This document shows positions 62,059 through 64,000 of a stretch of DNA of 64,000 nt, piece by piece. Within the stretch, counting starts at the first letter, position 1. Each line of letters opens with the position of its first letter. The DNA comes from Sphaerisporangium melleum. GTDB taxonomy: Bacteria > Actinomycetota > Actinomycetes > Streptosporangiales > Streptosporangiaceae. The translations under genes were made by a program, and so were the position numbers. The notes under the pieces were generated by a model, which was not told where the DNA came from, did no database searches, and saw only the letters and a list, made by a program, of their open reading frames with translations. The DNA lies in NCBI RefSeq assembly GCF_014646695.1, contig NZ_BMNT01000025.1:19932-83931 (forward strand), given 5' to 3'.

Positions 62059-63030
62059 ATGCATGTCGACGATCACGCCGAGCCGGGCGGGCACGTGCCG
62101 GTGATGCTGCGGCGTGTCCTCGAGCTGTTGGCTCCCGCGCTCTCCGGTCCGCACCCCGTGCTGGTCGACGCCAATCTCGGCCTGGGCGGTCACGCCGAGG
62201 CGTTGCTCGCCGCGCACCCCGATCTCCACCTGATCGGCATCGACCGCGATCCCACCGCCATAGAGCGGTCCACCGCGCGCCTCGCGCCCTACGCCGGCCG
62301 CACCACCCTCGTGCGGGCGGTCTCCGACGAGCTCCCCGATGTGCTGGCGCGCGCCGGCCACCCCCGTGTCGACGGCGTGCTGTTCGACCTCGGGGTGTCC
62401 TCCCCGCAGCTCGACGAGGCCGAGCGCGGGTTCGCCTACTCCTACGACGCTCCGCTCGACATGCGCATGGATCCCGAGCAGGAGCTCACCGCCGACGTCG
62501 TGGTCAACACCTACTCCGAGGGGGAGTTGGCCCGCGTTCTTCGCGACTACGGCGAAGAGCGCTTCGCCGCCCGCGTCGCGCGCCTGATCGTCCGGGAGCG
62601 GGCGTCGAGGCCCATCACCTCGACGAAGCGGCTGGCCGAGATCGTCCGTGACGCGATCCCGGCCGCCACCCGCCGTACCGGGGGAAATCCCGCAAAGAGA
62701 ACGTTCCAGGGGTTACGCATCGAGGTGAACGGGGAGTTGACCGCTCTCGAACGGGCGCTCCCCGAAGCACTTGACGCACTGAAGGTCGGAGGGCGTGTGG
62801 TCGTGCTCTCTTACCACTCACTGGAGGACCGGCTGACCAAGCAGGTCCTGACGGCGCGAACCAGGGACACCAGCCCTCCGGGGCTGCCCGTCCCGCTGCC
62901 GGCGCACCAGCCGCGGTTCCGTCTGGTGACGAGGGGAGCCGAGCTCCCCGACGAGGAGGAGGTCGCGCGCAACCCGCGCGCTGCCTCGGCCAGGTTGCGG
63001 GCGGCAGAGAGGATCCGGGAGCCGGAATGA
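62059..63030 (+). CDS. rsmH: 16S rRNA m4C1402 methyltransferase RsmH
   Basis: Methylates C1402 of 16S rRNA. The 323-residue protein has [34 protein letters not shown] (SAM site), [50 protein letters not shown] and [14 protein letters not shown] ... [18 protein letters not shown] 62059 has AAGGGGG seven bases upstream; longer in-frame starts are not conserved. It overlaps ftsL by four bases (ATGA). Confidence 0.96.
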   Translation: MHVDDHAEPGGHVPVMLRRVLELLAPALSGPHPVLVDANLGLGGHAEALLAAHPDLHLIGIDRDPTAIERSTARLAPYAGRTTLVRAVSDELPDVLARAGHPRVDGVLFDLGVSSPQLDEAERGFAYSYDAPLDMRMDPEQELTADVVVNTYSEGELARVLRDYGEERFAARVARLIVRERASRPITSTKRLAEIVRDAIPAATRRTGGNPAKRTFQGLRIEVNGELTALERALPEALDALKVGGRVVVLSYHSLEDRLTKQVLTARTRDTSPPGLPVPLPAHQPRFRLVTRGAELPDEEEVARNPRAASARLRAAERIREPE

Positions 63031-63608
63031 CCATCGACAACGAGACATCGCGCGAGGACGGCGCCACCACCGGGATCGCCGTCGAGGAACGGCCCGCGCG
63101 CCCGCCGCGCGGCGCCCGGACGGCGGACGCGCCGCCCCGGCCCAGAAGGGCGCCGCGGCCGGCCCCGCCGAGGAGGCCCGAGGCCCCGCCGAGGAGGCCC
63201 GAGGCCCCGCAGGAGGTGCGGCGGGAGGAGACCGCGCGGCCCAGCGGGGCCGCGCCGGCGCGGCGCCTGGCGCCGCGCACGCCGTTCGTGCTGCTCGTCG
63301 TGGGCCTGATGTGCGGCGGACTGGTGAGCCTGCTGCTGCTCAACACGGTCCTGGCCAAGGACTCCTTCCGGGCCAACGAGCTGCAGAAGAGCACCCAGCG
63401 CCTGCGCCAGCAGGAGCAGGACAAGCGCAACGAGGTGCTGCTGAAGTCGCAGCCGGAGCAGCTCTCCCGGCGGGCCGGCGAGCTCGGTGAGAAGCCGGAC
63501 GATGGGGCGCCGCAGTTCCTCGTGCCCGGAGACGCCCGGGCGAGCCAGAGCCGGGTCCCCGCGGGCACGACCGCCGACCGGGCGCAGACGGAGGTCCCGA
63601 GCCGGTGA
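63027..63608 (+). CDS. ftsL: FtsL-like cell division protein
   Basis: A bitopic divisome protein thought to link FtsB/FtsQ with the septal synthase. In this 193-residue protein a long Pro/Arg-rich cytosolic tail (1-85) with a duplicated 7-residue unit precedes one transmembrane helix (about 90-110, [21 protein letters not shown]). A short coiled coil then follows ([38 protein letters not shown]). Assignment rests on position between rsmH and ftsI and on topology, since FtsL sequences are poorly conserved. Confidence 0.85.
   Translation: MTIDNETSREDGATTGIAVEERPARPPRGARTADAPPRPRRAPRPAPPRRPEAPPRRPEAPQEVRREETARPSGAAPARRLAPRTPFVLLVVGLMCGGLVSLLLLNTVLAKDSFRANELQKSTQRLRQQEQDKRNEVLLKSQPEQLSRRAGELGEKPDDGAPQFLVPGDARASQSRVPAGTTADRAQTEVPSR
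63163..63204 (+). repeat. Perfect 21-bp tandem duplication in ftsL
   Basis: Two identical 21-bp units (63163-63183 and 63184-63204), starting CCCCGCCGAGGAGG, encode a repeated PPRRPEA unit in the disordered N-terminal tail; a third partial copy follows. The frame is kept. Confidence 0.8.
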
Positions 63609-64000
63609 GGGACGGCGGTGGCCGCCCCGGCGGGCCCGGGCGGAGCGGCCCGGGCGGCGGCTCCGGCGGACGCGGCGGCCCCGGCGGCGGTTCGGGGGGA
63701 CGCGGTTCCGGTGGTCGCCCCGGCGGCCCGGGCAAGCGCGGTCCAGGAGGCCGGCAGGGCCGTCCCGACGGGCAGGGGCGCCCCGACGGTCAGGGGCCTC
63801 CCGGCGCGTCCGGCCCGAGGGGCGCGGGCGGTTCCGGCCGTCCCGAGGGCACCGGAGGCGCGGGGCGTCCTCCTCGGCCCGACGGCCGCCCCGGTAACTC
63901 CGAGGGCCGCACGGGTGGCCCCGCTCGTCCAGAGGGGGCCGGTGGCCGTACGGGCGGCACGGGCCAGGGCCGTGCGGACGGCGCCGCGGGGCGGCGTGCG
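63605..64000 (+). CDS. ftsI: Start of FtsI/PBP-type protein: long Gly/Arg/Pro-rich N-terminal tail (runs off the window)
   Basis: GTG 63605 overlaps the ftsL stop (GTGA) and opens a frame that stays open for 132 codons to the window end. By gene order this should be the septal peptidoglycan transpeptidase FtsI. The visible part has no transmembrane helix or catalytic domain. It is a low-complexity tail dominated by Gly, Arg, Pro, Ser and Asp, with RPGGPGR-, GSGGRG- and GRPDGQ-like units resembling collagen spacing. Such long tails precede the membrane helix in some actinomycete septal PBPs. The identity is therefore inferred from synteny. Confidence 0.65.
   Translation, partial: MRDGGGRPGGPGRSGPGGGSGGRGGPGGGSGGRGSGGRPGGPGKRGPGGRQGRPDGQGRPDGQGPPGASGPRGAGGSGRPEGTGGAGRPPRPDGRPGNSEGRTGGPARPEGAGGRTGGTGQGRADGAAGRRA

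Overview
The window is high-GC actinobacterial chromosome. It shows GTG/TTG starts, ATGA/GTGA stop-start overlaps, an XRE/DUF397/ATP-binding regulator set, a DUF574 methyltransferase, an F420-type oxidoreductase, and a dcw cluster opening mraZ-rsmH-ftsL-ftsI. Gene content best fits a Streptosporangiales-like actinomycete (Nonomuraea/Streptosporangium/Microbispora type). That placement is inferred from gene content only; there is no rRNA here.

Layout. 1-3.4 kb: an IS607-type element (tnpA plus the start of tnpB) has inserted into a small ATP-binding regulator gene, divergent from an XRE/DUF5753 regulator and a double-DUF397 protein. 3.5-6.4 kb: an MFS exporter and an IS701-type transposase-like protein that appears to have lost its catalytic motifs. 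6.7-27.6 kb: an unusual RiPP cluster. It has four precursors with nitrile-hydratase-like (NHLP) leaders, a truncated kinase-like membrane protein, a HlyD/NHLM export system, a LanM-type enzyme, a fused ThiF-like/YcaO cyclodehydratase, a SagB-type dehydrogenase, an ABC-2 exporter, and two tandem two-component systems. 27.8-30.4 kb: Uma2-type nuclease, rpe, and a Tat-exported TIM-barrel protein. 30.9-37.0 kb: a five-gene oligopeptide ABC importer. 37.5-41.5 kb: an FMN riboswitch with ribE-ribM-ribBA-ribH and a PH-like membrane protein. 41.5-47.9 kb: a vapC remnant, a frameshifted ssuD, a CoxD/CoxE/XdhC/MocA-type molybdo-enzyme maturation set, and a DUF574 methyltransferase. 48-55.7 kb: an LLM oxidoreductase, a 14-TM MFS pump, an M24 peptidase, efp-nusB, a methyltransferase, dinB with an SOS box, and a DUF3040 protein. 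55.9-60.7 kb: a MoxR-DUF58-transglutaminase operon. 61.2-64 kb: the start of dcw with a five-repeat MraZ operator.

How the central cluster may work. The LanM dehydratase half keeps its Lys, Asp, Asn, DLE and R/T catalytic positions, but the usual DxH motif reads DLW. Its cyclase half keeps the fold signature but has lost the zinc ligands. The same operon has a complete azole-forming pair (YcaO cyclodehydratase and SagB oxidase). The predicted products are therefore peptides with dehydrated Ser/Thr and Cys-derived azoles rather than lanthionines made by this LanM. The C39-type NHLM exporter would remove the leader. The two NarL-type two-component systems and the second ABC exporter are candidates for regulation and self-protection.
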